Below, in pieces: positions 1-5,076 of a stretch of 5,076 nt of DNA. Source of the DNA: Deltaproteobacteria bacterium (GTDB lineage Bacteria > Desulfobacterota > Desulfobacteria > Desulfobacterales > UBA11574). Position 1 is the stretch's first letter; every line of letters starts with the position of its first letter. The translations under genes were made by a program, and so were the position numbers. The stretch covers positions 1 to 5,076 of the forward strand of contig JAFDCA010000275.1 in assembly GCA_019313025.1 (NCBI GenBank), in the 5' to 3' direction. Below the pieces are notes generated by a model. It was not told the DNA's origin and searched no databases. It saw only the letters and a program-made list of their open reading frames with translations.

Positions 1-1512
1 GCCATGCTAATTCTGATTGTTCATCCGCCGTCTGTTTTTACAATTTCGTTTCAGTTCTCATTTGCTGCGGTCCTCGCCATCATATACGGTCTTTCCAGAA
101 TCCCAATGCCGCAGCCGTTCGACCCAAATAGAACTCGGAAGCAAAAACGGACAAAAACAATTATAAAACTTTATTATTTTTTTATGACGTCTTTTTTTGC
201 CATTGCGGGGATGCTCCCCCTTGTGATGCATTATTTCAATCAAGTATCGCTGGTGGGGATTCCTGCAAACCTTATTTTTATTCCCTTGATCGGTTTTGTG
301 GTTGTGCCGTTGGGAATAATGGCTGTGTTTATTTATCCGTTGACCGTTGAGGGTGCATTGGTTTGTCTCAAAGCAGCCTCAATGGTTTTGGGATATGTTA
401 TAAAGATCATCCATGTTATATCAGGGTGGACATTTGCAGCAATAAAGACCGTTACGCCAAATTATCCGGAGATATTTTGTTTTTATCTTCTGTTTTGGGT
501 GTTGCTAAACCTCAAAAGCATACCAATCAGAACACCTGAGGCTTTAACTAATCTTCGGAACGGCCAGACCAAAAATTGCGTTCGAAAACCGATGGTCATC
601 GTTGGCCTGGTAACGGTATTGATGTTTAGTGCAGATGCGGGGTATTGGCTGTATCAGCGATATTGGCGAAATGATCTCAGAGTTACCATCATGGACGTCG
701 GGCACGGCAATGCTGCGCTGTTGGAACTTCCGCACGGATATACCATTCTGATAGACGGCGGCGGATTTTCCGACAATCGGTTGTTTGATGTAGGGGCAAA
801 CATTGTCGCACCTTTTTTATGGCAAAAAAAAATTCGTACCATTGATTCCATTGTTCTTTCACACCCGAACAGCGATCATTTAAATGGCCTCATATATATT
901 GCCGAAAATTTTCATGTTAAAAACTTATGGACAAACCATGAAACCACCAGCTCTTTTGGATATCAGATGTTCATGGAAACCATTAAAAAGAATAACATTC
1001 AAATACCGGCGTATAACAAGATCATTGGAGTTCATGATATAAATGGCGTTCATATTGACGTATTGTATCCGCCGGTGGATTTTATAAGAAAAAAAGAGAT
1101 AGAATCATGGCGCAATTTGAACAACAATTCATTGGTTCTAAAAATGTCATTTGGGACAACATCATTTTTGTTTCCCGGAGATATCAAATCCAAAGCAGAA
1201 TATGAACTGGTCTCTGAAATTGGAGACAAATTAAAAAGCACAGTCCTTTTGGCCCCGCATCACGGCAGTGAAACATCGAGCACCGAATCTTTTATAGAAA
1301 AGGTAACCCCCGAAGTTGTCGTTATATCATCGAGATGGAAAAGCAGATTCGGATTTCCACACCCGTTGGTTTTGAAACGATATCAAAATAAAAACTGTCG
1401 AATACTCGGCACTGCTCTTAACGGCGCTATATTCATATCCACAGACGGCCAAGCACTGACGATTCGGCCCACCATCGCAGAAAAGAACACATCTTTTGAT
1501 AACATCCACTGA
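1..1512 (+). CDS. comEC: ComEC/Rec2 DNA-uptake channel, C-terminal part (5' end outside window)
   Basis: Inner-membrane channel protein that passes single-stranded transforming DNA into the cytoplasm during natural competence. The frame is open from base 1 and the ATG at 4 lies inside a conserved membrane stretch (HPPSVFTISFQFSFAAVLA, the ComEC 'SFQLSF' region), so it is an internal Met and not the start. About 503 residues are visible; ComEC proteins are usually about 750-850, so roughly the first third is missing. Counting from that Met, residues 11-212 hold about six hydrophobic segments (end of the competence domain), and residues about 225-490 form the metallo-beta-lactamase-like domain: MDVGHGN (230-236), LIDGGG (249-254), SHPNSDHLNG (286-295, His287, Asp291, His292), PGD (391-393), APHHGS (417-422) and FPHP (451-454). 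The gene ends 52 bp from the convergent pepP. Upstream control cannot be seen. The family is certain; whether the cell is actually competent is not shown. Confidence 0.95.
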   Translation, partial: AMLILIVHPPSVFTISFQFSFAAVLAIIYGLSRIPMPQPFDPNRTRKQKRTKTIIKLYYFFMTSFFAIAGMLPLVMHYFNQVSLVGIPANLIFIPLIGFVVVPLGIMAVFIYPLTVEGALVCLKAASMVLGYVIKIIHVISGWTFAAIKTVTPNYPEIFCFYLLFWVLLNLKSIPIRTPEALTNLRNGQTKNCVRKPMVIVGLVTVLMFSADAGYWLYQRYWRNDLRVTIMDVGHGNAALLELPHGYTILIDGGGFSDNRLFDVGANIVAPFLWQKKIRTIDSIVLSHPNSDHLNGLIYIAENFHVKNLWTNHETTSSFGYQMFMETIKKNNIQIPAYNKIIGVHDINGVHIDVLYPPVDFIRKKEIESWRNLNNNSLVLKMSFGTTSFLFPGDIKSKAEYELVSEIGDKLKSTVLLAPHHGSETSSTESFIEKVTPEVVVISSRWKSRFGFPHPLVLKRYQNKNCRILGTALNGAIFISTDGQALTIRPTIAEKNTSFDNIH

Positions 1513-1564
1513 ATGTTTTTTCTAAAGAAAAGGTTGGCAACAAGTTGACGAACATATGTTCATT
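1513..1564. other. Convergent intergenic gap with 12-bp palindrome
   Basis: This is the 52-bp gap between the 3' ends of comEC and pepP. It contains the perfect palindrome GAACATATGTTC at 1550-1561, followed on the + strand by a T-rich stretch that runs into the end of pepP, and a weak TTTTC/GAAAA inverted repeat near 1517-1531. Neither is a GC-rich stem followed by a clean U-run, so I do not call an intrinsic terminator. Transcripts of both genes may end here by weak hairpins or by Rho, which is inference. Confidence 0.4.
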
Positions 1565-2854
1565 TTATTTGTTCATCAAGTTTTCAATCTCATCGGCTTC
1601 GATAGGAATGTTTTTCATGAGATCAACAGGTCCGTCTTTGGTGAGTAGGATGTCGTTTTCCAGCCGGATGCCGATCCCTTCTGCTTTAACGTAAATTCCC
1701 GGTTCACACGTAAACACCATGCCTTCTTCAAATTTTCGGTATTTATTCCCTAAATCGTGTACATCCAGACCCAAATGATGAGATGCGCCGTGCATGAAAT
1801 ATTGTTTATACAATGGATCGTCCGGGTTTTGAGCTTCAACAGATTTGGCATCCAGTAAGCCCAACCCGATCAATTCTTTTTCCATAATGAGGCCGACGTC
1901 TTTAGTATATGCCTCATATGTATTTCCCGGTTCAAGCATTTGAATGGATGTCTTTTGGACACGACGCACGGCGTTGTAGATTTCCTTTTGGCGGGGTGTG
2001 AATTGTCCGTTTACCGGGATTGTTCGCGTTAGGTCCGAGGCATAGTTGGCATATTCAGCACCAAAATCCATCAGTACAAGATCACCATCCATGCATTGGC
2101 GGTTGTTTTTGACATAATGCAAAATACACGCGTTGGCCCCTGATGCGATGATGGGCTTATATGCGGGGCCCCGTGATCGATTGGATAAAAATTCATGATA
2201 AATCTCCGCTTCGATCTCGAATTCCCATATGCCGGGCCGGATAAAGTCAAGCAATCGCAAAAAGGCCTTATGGGTAATGTTACAGGCCTGTTTGATCAAT
2301 TCCACTTCTACCTCAGATTTGATGGGCCGAAGGTAATGCATAATGGGCGCCAATCTTTCGTATTTATGCAAAGGATAATTTCTTATACACCATTTTAAAA
2401 AACGAGCGTCTCTGGTTTCAACGGAAACGTCGGCTCGCAGGTGTTCATTGGAATTCAGATAAATCCGGTCGGCCTCTAAAACCAAACTTCTGAAAATTTT
2501 CTTGAATTCCCGTGTCCAGTAAATCGTCTTAATTCCGGATATCTTCGACGCTTCTTCTTTCGAATATTTGGGTCCTTCCCATATAGCAATTTCTTCACTG
2601 GTTTCTTTAATAAACAGGATTTCTCTATGCTTTTCTTCTCTGGCGTTTGGAAAAATTACAATAATACTCTCTTCCTCGTCAATTCCGCTTAAGTAAAAAA
2701 AATCTGTGTTTTGAATAAAAGATCGGACACCGTCGGCACTCGTTGGCATAACATCATTGGAATTCAGCACGGCAATAGCATTGGATTTGAGTTCGGCGGC
2801 AAATTTTTGCCGATTCTGAATAAACAGGCTGTTGTCAATGGGCGAATATTTCAT
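1565..2854 (-). CDS. pepP: Xaa-Pro aminopeptidase (aminopeptidase P, M24B family)
   Basis: Cytoplasmic dinuclear-metal (usually Mn) exopeptidase that removes the N-terminal residue from peptides with proline in second position. The 429-residue product matches the usual length (about 440). Residues 1 to about 165 form the N-terminal aminopeptidase P domain (SNDVMPTSADG, FFYLSGIDEEES), and about 180-429 the pita-bread M24 domain. By comparison with E. coli PepP the five metal ligands are all present: Asp263 (MDFGAEY), Asp274 (SDLTRT), His359 (ASHHLGLD), Glu384 (CEPGIY) and Glu399 (RLEND). The accessory histidines His246 (LHY), His355 (MHG) and His366 (VHD) are also there, so it should be active. 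I chose the ATG at 2854 because AGGGA lies 7 nt upstream and the family N-terminus MKYSPID begins there; a TTG 45 nt further out has no ribosome site. It has no signal peptide. It is divergent from the NUDIX gene and convergent with comEC, so it is transcribed alone. The wording of the sequence resembles Bacteroidota-type members (from memory). Confidence 0.95.
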   Translation of the reverse strand: MKYSPIDNSLFIQNRQKFAAELKSNAIAVLNSNDVMPTSADGVRSFIQNTDFFYLSGIDEEESIIVIFPNAREEKHREILFIKETSEEIAIWEGPKYSKEEASKISGIKTIYWTREFKKIFRSLVLEADRIYLNSNEHLRADVSVETRDARFLKWCIRNYPLHKYERLAPIMHYLRPIKSEVEVELIKQACNITHKAFLRLLDFIRPGIWEFEIEAEIYHEFLSNRSRGPAYKPIIASGANACILHYVKNNRQCMDGDLVLMDFGAEYANYASDLTRTIPVNGQFTPRQKEIYNAVRRVQKTSIQMLEPGNTYEAYTKDVGLIMEKELIGLGLLDAKSVEAQNPDDPLYKQYFMHGASHHLGLDVHDLGNKYRKFEEGMVFTCEPGIYVKAEGIGIRLENDILLTKDGPVDLMKNIPIEADEIENLMNK

Positions 2855-2861
2855 GAGATTT

Positions 2862-2866
2862 TCCCT
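2862..2866 (-). promoter_or_regulatory. Ribosome binding site deciding the pepP start
   Basis: Read on the minus strand this is AGGGA, followed by 7 nt and the ATG at 2854-2852. The alternative in-frame TTG at 2899-2897 has only A/T-rich sequence before it, so this site supports the shorter 429-residue product. Confidence 0.7.
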
Positions 2867-2934
2867 GTCTTTTCCGAAAATGGGAAGTGTGGTTTGCAAA
2901 ATATTTTAAAGGCGCTTATGTTTACAGTAAATCC

Positions 2935-2964
2935 ACCATAGCAATAAATGGGGTTGTGTGGCAA
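2935..2964 (-). promoter_or_regulatory. Candidate sigma70-type promoter for pepP
   Basis: On the minus strand there is a -35 box TTGCCA (2964-2959, 5 of 6 to TTGACA), an 18-bp spacer, and a -10 box TATGGT (2940-2935, 4 of 6) preceded by TGC, which makes it an extended -10. Transcription would begin near 2928 and give a leader of about 75 nt before the pepP ATG. It is the best match on this strand within the intergenic region, but it was found by eye only. Confidence 0.4.
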
Positions 2965-2980
2965 ATATAAAAACAGCCCC
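2950..2980. repeat. Inverted repeat spanning the pepP -35 region
   Basis: GGGGTTGT at 2950-2957 faces ACAGCCCC at 2973-2980 across a 15-nt loop; the arms pair at 7 of 8 positions, and the eighth becomes a G-U wobble in a + strand RNA. The -35 box of the pepP promoter candidate (2959-2964) sits in the loop. It could be a repressor site or a hairpin, or chance. There is no immediate T-run after it, so it is not a typical terminator. Confidence 0.35.
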
Positions 2981-3092
2981 CGAAAATGCATTGTATTTTT
3001 GAACAAAACCGGTGTAGATAAATACAACTTAAAATTGCGGATATTCGAAAGCTTTTTTCAGATTGATGTTCCGATATATCCGTATTCGATGG

Positions 3093-3122
3093 GTGAGCCA
3101 AACGAACTGGTTTGTATACAAT
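3093..3122 (+). promoter_or_regulatory. Weak candidate promoter for the NUDIX gene
   Basis: A -10-like TACAAT (3117-3122, 5 of 6) lies within the palindrome TTGTATACAA (3112-3121). The only -35 at suitable spacing is poor (GTGAGC, 3093-3098, 3 of 6, 18-bp spacer). A further candidate, TTGAAC (2999-3004) with TACAAC (3023-3028) at 18 bp, is 4 of 6 in both boxes but leaves a leader of about 160 nt. Neither is convincing; some activator or another sigma factor may be involved. Confidence 0.2.
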
Positions 3123-3181
3123 TTCGGTAAACAGTGTAAAGAGAAATTAAGGAAGAAATCGTTATCGATGGTGTCATAGAT

Positions 3182-3187
3182 AGAGGA
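3182..3187 (+). promoter_or_regulatory. Ribosome binding site of the NUDIX gene
   Basis: AGAGGA ends 7 nt before the ATG at 3195, which fixes the start. An out-of-frame ATG at 3187 opens a three-codon frame (ATG AAA CAA TGA) whose stop overlaps the real start codon by ATGA-type overlap; it is too close to the ribosome site to be used efficiently. Confidence 0.7.
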
Positions 3188-3194
3188 TGAAACA

Positions 3195-3701
3195 ATGAGT
3201 TTCCAATTTTGTCCCTTTTGTGGGGAACAATTAAAGATCATGCTAAAAAGACATCGAAAAAGGATGTATTGCAATCGATGTAAATGGACCCATTATAAAA
3301 ATCCAACGGTCGGGGTTGCAGTGATCGTATTGAAAGAAAACGAACTGCTCCTGGTTAAACGGAACAGTTCCTATAAAGGAATGTGGTGTATCCCCTGCGG
3401 GCATGTCGAGTACGATGAAGATGTTCGTGTGGCTGCAATACGTGAGTTTAAAGAAGAAACAGGGCTGGATGTGACAATCGGACCTGTTTTTGCCGTTCAT
3501 TCTAATTTTCACGACTTGAAAAACCAGACGGTGGGAATATGGTTTATGGGAACTCGCTCCGGCGGCAGATTAAAGCCCGGGTCTGACGCCAGTGAAGTAA
3601 AATATTTTCCGTTGGATGATTTACCGCAAAAAATGGCGTTTCCAACAGACCTTCTGGTATGTGAAAAACTCAAATCTTCCTTATTTGATCCCCATGGTTA
3701 G
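3195..3701 (+). CDS. Zinc-ribbon NUDIX hydrolase, substrate unknown
   Basis: A 168-residue cytoplasmic Mg-dependent pyrophosphohydrolase acting on a nucleoside diphosphate linked to another group; the exact substrate cannot be read from sequence. Residues 1-36 form a short zinc ribbon with two Cys-x2-Cys pairs (Cys6/Cys9 and Cys26/Cys29). The NUDIX fold starts at about residue 38 (PTVGVAVIVL), and the complete NUDIX box GX5EX7REUXEEXGU occupies 69-91, with REFKEETGL at its core (Glu84, Glu87, Glu88). The ribbon-plus-NUDIX order recalls NADH pyrophosphatase NudC, but the NudC SQPWPFPxS signature after the box is absent and the protein is much shorter than NudC, so I do not assign that activity. 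The loop before the box reads CIPCGH, with Cys65 and Cys68 where PGG is more common. It has a good ribosome site, is divergent from pepP, and its last 21 bp overlap the 3' end of the M23 gene on the other strand. The sequence reads like a Desulfobacterota-type family (from memory). Confidence 0.93.
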   Translation: MSFQFCPFCGEQLKIMLKRHRKRMYCNRCKWTHYKNPTVGVAVIVLKENELLLVKRNSSYKGMWCIPCGHVEYDEDVRVAAIREFKEETGLDVTIGPVFAVHSNFHDLKNQTVGIWFMGTRSGGRLKPGSDASEVKYFPLDDLPQKMAFPTDLLVCEKLKSSLFDPHG

Positions 3702-4949
3702 CATCGGTGAGTCAAGCGCGTTCAATTGTTGCTTCAGTTCCGCCATTTGCTCGTTAAACTTTTGAAGGTTTTCTTTATTAACAGGTTCAACCGATGGTAT
3801 ATCTTCTTTAAAAGGATTGATTTGGCGGCCATTTTTCCAGAATCGGTAGCAAAGATGAGGCCCGGTTGCCAATCCGGTGGATCCCACATAACCGATGATA
3901 TCTCCCTGTTTGACTTTTGCTCGTGGCTTGATGCCACGGGCGATTCTAGACATATGGAGATACTGGGTCGTGTAGATGCCGTTATGTTTTATTTTAACAT
4001 ACCTGCCGTTCTTTGAGTCATAGCCGGTTTTCACAATAACTCCATCACCGGTACTCATAATCGGCGTGCCGATTTTGGCAGCGTAATCTATTCCAAAATG
4101 TGTCTTGTATTTTTTTAGAACCGGATGAAATCTTCGTTTCGAATAGCCCGATGTAATTCTTGAGAATTTTATCGGGGACTTGAGAAAAGTTTTTTCAAGG
4201 CTGTTTGCATGCTCATCAAAATAACTTGCATTGGCATTCTGTTCAGAATTAAAAGCATAAAAAAATTTGTCCTGGTGATAAAACCTGGCGGCCTTTATCC
4301 GTCCAATACAAATAAACTTATTCCGAATGAATTTCTTTTCATAAATGACCTGAAAGCTGTCTCCTTTTTGAAGATGATGAAAATCAATGGTCCATGCGTA
4401 AATTTCAGAAAGTTTGATGGCAATTTCAGGATCGATCTCTTTTGCCAAAAGGGTTTCCCATAACGATGATTCAATAGATTCCGAAACGGCATCTATTTCA
4501 ATGCGTACGGGTTTTTTCCCTAAAGAAATGGTTATCGGATCTTCGAGATTGAAGACAACGTAATCTATAGGGTTTATTTCGTAAACAAAGTAACGAACTT
4601 TTTGAGTAGGATTATTGTCGCAAATCATGCAAATAGGATTGCCGGCTTTAATTTTTCGAACATCAAATAAGGGGCTGGATGAAGACGCAGCAGAATGGAT
4701 CACGGCGTTGGGAACATTATATTTCGATAAAATATCTGATAGATTTTGTTGGGGCTGGACGGTGTCTCTTATAAGGATTAAATCCGAACAGTTAATACCA
4801 TACTCGAAATGCTGTTTTGTCAAAATGGTCGGTTTTTTGGTATTAACCTCATGAGTTGGCTCCTTCACATCCGAGCAAGCGAATGTAAAAAAAAGCAAAA
4901 TGAGCAGGCTCGTCGAGATGCTTCGATTGAATTTGTTGTCTACAGTCAC
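3681..4949 (-). CDS. M23-family peptidoglycan metallopeptidase, probable lipoprotein
   Basis: Probable periplasmic zinc endopeptidase or regulator that acts on peptidoglycan cross-links. The 422 residues read in order: signal peptide 1-24 (LLILLFFTFAC, lipidated Cys25; the lipobox TFAC is imperfect, Ser at +2 fits outer-membrane sorting); a LysM/OapA-like region at about 60-105 (LSDILSKYNVP, DVRKIKAGNP); a Csd3/MepM-type second domain at about 146-250 (SSLWETL, LSEIYAWTIDF, KGDSFQVIYE); the LytM catalytic domain at about 262-380; and a Gln/Lys-rich helix at 388-411. Candidate zinc-site residues are His275 (RRFHPVL), His284 and Asp288 (HFGID), His332 (YLHMS) and His365; the usual second His of HxH is Cys367 (GPHLCYRFW). 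The start is GTG at 4949-4947, the most upstream standard start after an in-frame stop (minus-strand TGA near 4986); it lacks a clear ribosome site. The layout resembles Bacteroidota M23 proteins (from memory). Its 3' end overlaps the NUDIX gene by 21 bp. Confidence 0.92.
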   Translation of the reverse strand: MTVDNKFNRSISTSLLILLFFTFACSDVKEPTHEVNTKKPTILTKQHFEYGINCSDLILIRDTVQPQQNLSDILSKYNVPNAVIHSAASSSSPLFDVRKIKAGNPICMICDNNPTQKVRYFVYEINPIDYVVFNLEDPITISLGKKPVRIEIDAVSESIESSLWETLLAKEIDPEIAIKLSEIYAWTIDFHHLQKGDSFQVIYEKKFIRNKFICIGRIKAARFYHQDKFFYAFNSEQNANASYFDEHANSLEKTFLKSPIKFSRITSGYSKRRFHPVLKKYKTHFGIDYAAKIGTPIMSTGDGVIVKTGYDSKNGRYVKIKHNGIYTTQYLHMSRIARGIKPRAKVKQGDIIGYVGSTGLATGPHLCYRFWKNGRQINPFKEDIPSVEPVNKENLQKFNEQMAELKQQLNALDSPMLTMGIK

Positions 4950-5005
4950 AGGTATTTTAGAATATTTTCGGATCGCGTTGCATCATGGATGTTTAAGTTG
5001 TAGAG

Positions 5006-5034
5006 ATCGTAAAAGACTTTTATCCGTTAATCAA
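5006..5034 (-). promoter_or_regulatory. Candidate promoter for the M23 lipoprotein gene
   Basis: On the minus strand TTGATT (5034-5029, 4 of 6) and TACGAT (5011-5006, 4 of 6) stand 17 bp apart, giving a leader of about 50 nt before the GTG start. A perfect TTGACA also lies upstream (minus strand 5058-5053) but the sequence 16-18 bp after it matches a -10 box at only about 3 of 6 positions. Either could be used; both are by-eye matches. Confidence 0.3.
5010..5022. repeat. 13-bp symmetric element TAAAAG-A-CTTTTA
   Basis: Perfect 6-bp arms around a single central A, overlapping the -10 edge and spacer of the M23 promoter candidate. It could be a second operator half or simply part of an A/T-rich promoter; A/T composition makes such dyads fairly easy to get by chance. 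Confidence 0.25.
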
Positions 5035-5040
5035 TACTTT

Positions 5041-5059
5041 ATTGACACAATATGTCAAT
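5041..5059. repeat. Perfect 7-bp inverted repeat, operator-like
   Basis: ATTGACA (5041-5047) and TGTCAAT (5053-5059) are perfect inverted arms around the 5-bp centre CAATA, a 19-bp dyad of the size bound by dimeric helix-turn-helix regulators. It lies just upstream of the M23 promoter candidate and contains a consensus TTGACA on each strand, so it could be an activator site, or an operator over a -35 box of this gene or of a divergent gene beyond the window edge. The regulator cannot be named from the sequence. Confidence 0.4.
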
Positions 5060-5076
5060 GAACGATAATATTTTGA

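Larger units (their letters stand above)
2855..3194. other. Divergent intergenic region between pepP and NUDIX gene
   Basis: A 340-bp non-coding stretch between two divergent starts. It holds the pepP promoter candidate (2935-2964), a GGGG/CCCC inverted repeat around its -35 box (2950-2980), an 11-bp symmetric TTTAC-A-GTAAA element (2921-2931), an inverted repeat CGGATAT (3038-3044) / ATATCCG (3076-3082) with a 31-nt loop that contains the AAAGCTTT palindrome, and a TTGTATACAA palindrome (3112-3121) over a weak -10 candidate for the NUDIX gene. The short open frames here (for example 2948-3130 on + and 3029-3274 on -) have no ribosome site and no recognisable protein content, so I do not call them genes. 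I see no known riboswitch or small RNA. Confidence 0.55.
4950..5076. other. Upstream region of the M23 gene, to the window edge
   Basis: These 127 bp contain no gene I can support. On the minus strand they carry the promoter candidate at 5006-5034, two symmetric elements (5010-5022 and 5041-5059) and a nine-codon frame ATG ATG CAA ... TAA (4986-4957) that ends 7 nt before the GTG start of the M23 gene. On the plus strand an ATG at 5058 opens a frame that leaves the window after six codons, too short to judge. Confidence 0.45.

Noticed and set aside
4..12. ATG at 4 as the real start of comEC
   Set aside because: The frame is open to base 1 and the ATG is inside a conserved membrane segment; the protein would lack about a third of the normal ComEC length.
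2855..2899. TTG at 2899 as the pepP start, adding 15 residues
   Set aside because: It has no ribosome site, whereas the ATG at 2854 has AGGGA at 7 nt and matches the usual N-terminus of the family.
2948..3130. 60-codon plus-strand frame in the divergent intergenic region
   Set aside because: It has no ribosome site, no recognisable motif, and covers sequence better explained as promoter and leader.
3029..3274. 81-codon minus-strand frame across the NUDIX start
   Set aside because: It is antisense to the certain NUDIX N-terminus and its zinc ribbon; its content looks like a shadow and it has no domain.
3195..3701. Naming the NUDIX protein nudC (NADH pyrophosphatase)
   Set aside because: The zinc ribbon fits but the SQPWPFPxS signature and the NudC N-terminal domain are missing.
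3726..4016. 96-codon plus-strand frame inside the M23 gene, and similar frames at 4209-4463 and 4615-4854
   Set aside because: They lie wholly antisense to conserved M23 coding sequence and show no family features.
5058..5076. Possible divergent gene starting at ATG 5058 on the plus strand
   Set aside because: Only six codons are visible, there is no ribosome site in front of it, and the ATG overlaps the inverted repeat.
1..5076. Defence system, toxin-antitoxin pair, CRISPR array, insertion sequence or tRNA in the window
   Set aside because: All coding space is explained by four known families, no spaced direct repeats or terminal inverted repeats were seen, and no cloverleaf or rRNA-like sequence was found.

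Overview
This window holds four protein-coding genes and no RNA genes, CRISPR array, insertion sequence or phage/plasmid marker. All four are recognisable housekeeping or envelope functions. I looked for an undescribed multi-gene system and did not find one.

The sequence suggests a Gram-negative, moderately AT-rich bacterium. The ComEC metallo-beta-lactamase half and the zinc-ribbon NUDIX protein read like proteins I associate with Desulfobacterota (sulfate-reducing former Deltaproteobacteria, Desulfobacterales-like). The aminopeptidase P and the M23 lipoprotein read more like Bacteroidota-type family members. This taxonomic reading comes from remembered family patterns, not from a search. 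My best guess is a desulfobacterial host carrying two genes of Bacteroidota-like ancestry.

Layout: (1) 1-1512, + strand, the C-terminal part of comEC, whose reading frame runs off the left edge. (2) 1565-2854, - strand, aminopeptidase P (pepP), converging on comEC across a 52-bp gap. (3) 2855-3194, a 340-bp divergent intergenic region with a plausible pepP promoter, a weaker candidate for the next gene, and several inverted repeats. (4) 3195-3701, + strand, zinc-ribbon NUDIX hydrolase. (5) 3681-4949, - strand, M23-family peptidoglycan metallopeptidase lipoprotein, whose 3' end overlaps the NUDIX 3' end by 21 bp. (6) 4950-5076, the upstream region of the M23 gene, with a promoter candidate and two operator-like inverted repeats.

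The genes alternate strand (+ - + -), so none shares an operon with its neighbour here, and nothing indicates a joint pathway. ComEC imports transforming DNA across the inner membrane, pepP trims X-Pro N-termini in the cytoplasm, the NUDIX protein hydrolyses an unknown nucleoside-diphosphate-linked substrate, and the M23 lipoprotein would act on periplasmic peptidoglycan. The points most worth a second look are the apparent mixed ancestry, the Cys in place of the second His of the M23 HxH motif, the convergent gene overlap, and the operator-like repeat upstream of the M23 gene.
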